Assembly (NCBI GenBank): GCA_020052635.1
Contig: JAGVOR010000031.1
Coordinates: 1 to 5,234, forward strand
Length of the DNA stretch: 5,234 nt
Reading direction: 5' to 3'
Source: Candidatus Omnitrophota bacterium
Lineage (GTDB): Bacteria > Omnitrophota > Gorgyraeia > Gygaellales > Profunditerraquicolaceae
Shown here: positions 3,905 to 5,234 of the stretch, in pieces
Numbering within the stretch: position 1 is the stretch's first letter
How the letters are laid out: each line of letters starts with the position of its first letter
Made by a program: the position numbers and the translations under genes
Notes under the pieces: model-generated
What the model was told of the DNA's origin: nothing
The model's input: only the letters and a program-made list of their open reading frames with translations
The model's database searches: none

Positions 3905-5234
3905 ATGAGTTTAAAATTTGATTTCAATAACATGTTTGATTTTAGTGTGCAGGGGCACGGAGTAACCCAGGATGAGATTAAGGAAATCACGCCGTTGGCC
4001 CAAGCTGCCGCGCAGCATTTAAAAAAGATTATTGCTGACCCGGTATCCCGGGTAAATTTGAACCTGGAGTGGGTGAAATTACCCGAACAAAAAGAAGCGG
4101 ATATCGCCGCAATTGAGAGCATTGCCCGCGGCATCCGGATGAAATTTGAAAATGTCCTGTTTTTAGGGATCGGGGGATCGTATCTGGGTTTAAAAGCCGC
4201 CCAGGATGCGCTGTGCCCTCCGTACTATAATGAGTTTAAAGATTTACGCAAGAAAGCCCCGCGGGTTTATTTTGAAGGCAACAATCTTGATCCGGATACC
4301 TTAACTGCTTTGTTAAACAACCTCAATCCTAAAAAAACCTTTGTGGTGGTTATCTCCAAGTCCGGTGAAACTACCGAAACCAAGGCGGCATTGATTTTGG
4401 TCGAGTTGTGGCTTAAGAAAACCGTTGGCGCTAAATACGGCCGCCAGATTTTAGCGATTACCGATCCTGAAAGCGGTTCTTTGCGTAAGAGGGTGCAGCT
4501 TGAACAGGGTAAAGATGCTTTAAGCTTTCGTTCTCTACCGCTTTTAAAAGGGGTAGGCGGCAGGTTCTCAGAGTTTAATATGGGTTTAGTGCACCTGGCG
4601 ATTGCCGGGGTAGATATCCGCAAATTGTTTTTAGGGGCCAAAGCGATGCTCGCCAGATGCTCAAGCGATGATCTTTTCAAGAATCCGGCTTATTTGTATG
4701 CCGCCCTGCATTACATTCTTTATTTGAGACGGGAAAAATCCCTGGCGATCTTAATGCCTTTTTCCCAAACCTTAAAATCCACTGCCGACTGGTATGTCCA
4801 GCTTTTGGCGGAAAGTTTGGGTAAAAAGCACCACCGGGAAATTCAGGTAGATAGCAAGGGAGTAGAGGTTTGGGTGAATAGCCAGAATGATCTGTTTAAT
4901 TTAGGCCGCACCCCGATATCCGCCGCCGGGACCAATGACCTGCATTCAATCCAACAGAATAATGTTGAAGGGCAGAATAATAAAGTGGTTACTTTTATGC
5001 GGGTGGAAAAATTCAAGACCGATTTAAAAATTCCGGGTAAGGGGGACTTGTTATCCGGAAAAAGTTTTTGCGGGCTGATGCAGTTGGCTCAAGAAGCAAC
5101 CGAATGGGCGCTGGTTAGCCAAAACCGGCCTAACTGCACGATTATTATCCCGGAGGTTTCCGCGTATAATTGGGGGGCTTTGTTATTTTTCCTCCAGCTG
5201 GCCACGGCTTTTGAAGGTGAATTATTAAACGTCA
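3905..5234 (+). CDS. pgi: Glucose-6-phosphate isomerase, 3'-partial
   Basis: This cytosolic enzyme (EC 5.3.1.9) interconverts glucose 6-phosphate and fructose 6-phosphate in glycolysis and gluconeogenesis. The frame is open without interruption from ATG 3905 to the window end, giving 443 codons. It is of the shorter Bacillus/Thermus type (about 450 residues), not the 550-residue E. coli type. Two SIS (sugar isomerase) domains are visible. FLGIGGSYLG (86-95) and SKSGETTET (151-159) bind the sugar phosphate, and GVGGRF (216-221) carries the conserved Arg220. AESLGK supplies the likely catalytic Glu303, and GTNDLHSIQQ the likely ring-opening His347. The sequence stops just where relatives carry the NPFDQPGVExxK signature with the catalytic lysine, so only a few tens of residues are missing, because of the window edge and not a mutation. 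GGRF is followed by SEFNMGL instead of the usual S-[LIVMT]-x-[ST]-type stretch, an atypical variant. The start is supported by a Shine-Dalgarno sequence, and the gene is led by structured element copy 2. Confidence 0.95.
   Translation, partial: MSLKFDFNNMFDFSVQGHGVTQDEIKEITPLAQAAAQHLKKIIADPVSRVNLNLEWVKLPEQKEADIAAIESIARGIRMKFENVLFLGIGGSYLGLKAAQDALCPPYYNEFKDLRKKAPRVYFEGNNLDPDTLTALLNNLNPKKTFVVVISKSGETTETKAALILVELWLKKTVGAKYGRQILAITDPESGSLRKRVQLEQGKDALSFRSLPLLKGVGGRFSEFNMGLVHLAIAGVDIRKLFLGAKAMLARCSSDDLFKNPAYLYAALHYILYLRREKSLAILMPFSQTLKSTADWYVQLLAESLGKKHHREIQVDSKGVEVWVNSQNDLFNLGRTPISAAGTNDLHSIQQNNVEGQNNKVVTFMRVEKFKTDLKIPGKGDLLSGKSFCGLMQLAQEATEWALVSQNRPNCTIIIPEVSAYNWGALLFFLQLATAFEGELLNV

Noticed and set aside
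4267..4680. 137-codon open frame on the minus strand.
   Set aside because: It is fully antisense to pgi, whose conserved motifs lie in the + frame, and has no recognisable protein features.

Overview
The window is a chromosomal stretch of a bacterium with moderate GC content. Five protein genes all lie on the + strand, and there is no phage, plasmid or transposase gene. The style fits an uncultured anaerobe of a candidate phylum such as Omnitrophica (OP3) or a relative: mixed short intergenic gaps, a bacterial TMTC-like membrane protein with TPR repeats, a Bacillus/Thermus-type glucose-6-phosphate isomerase and a class I DAHP synthase. That placement is an impression with low confidence, because no rRNA or other marker gene is present.

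Layout. (1) 1-422: the 3' part of a PPC (DUF296) domain protein whose true start lies before the window. (2) 423-521: a short gap holding a 44-nt double-hairpin element. (3) 522-2288: a large polytopic membrane protein of the GT-C/TMTC type with five C-terminal TPR units. (4) 2289-2466: a 178-bp regulatory gap with an extended -10 promoter, spaced ACTGTCC repeats, a perfect 15-bp dyad and a strong ribosome binding site. (5) 2467-2790: an unrecognised 107-residue protein, followed after one base by (6) 2792-3823, a class I DAHP synthase, the entry enzyme of aromatic amino acid synthesis. (7) 3824-3904: a second copy of the double-hairpin element. (8) 3905-5234: pgi, cut by the window end shortly before its C-terminal signature.

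Function. The small protein and the DAHP synthase form a two-gene operon with its own promoter and probable translational coupling. pgi (glycolysis/gluconeogenesis) follows in the same direction with its own leader. The PPC protein and the TMTC-like protein are separate cargo of unknown connection.

The most interesting signal is the pair of 44-nt elements at 451-494 and 3843-3886. They align without gaps. Both fold into two adjacent hairpins with an identical nine-base loop segment and an identically placed bulged C. Of their 17 differences, 12 fall in six base pairs in which both partners changed together. Each copy sits 18-27 nt before a start codon. This is good evidence for a selected RNA (or single-stranded DNA) structure that I do not recognise.
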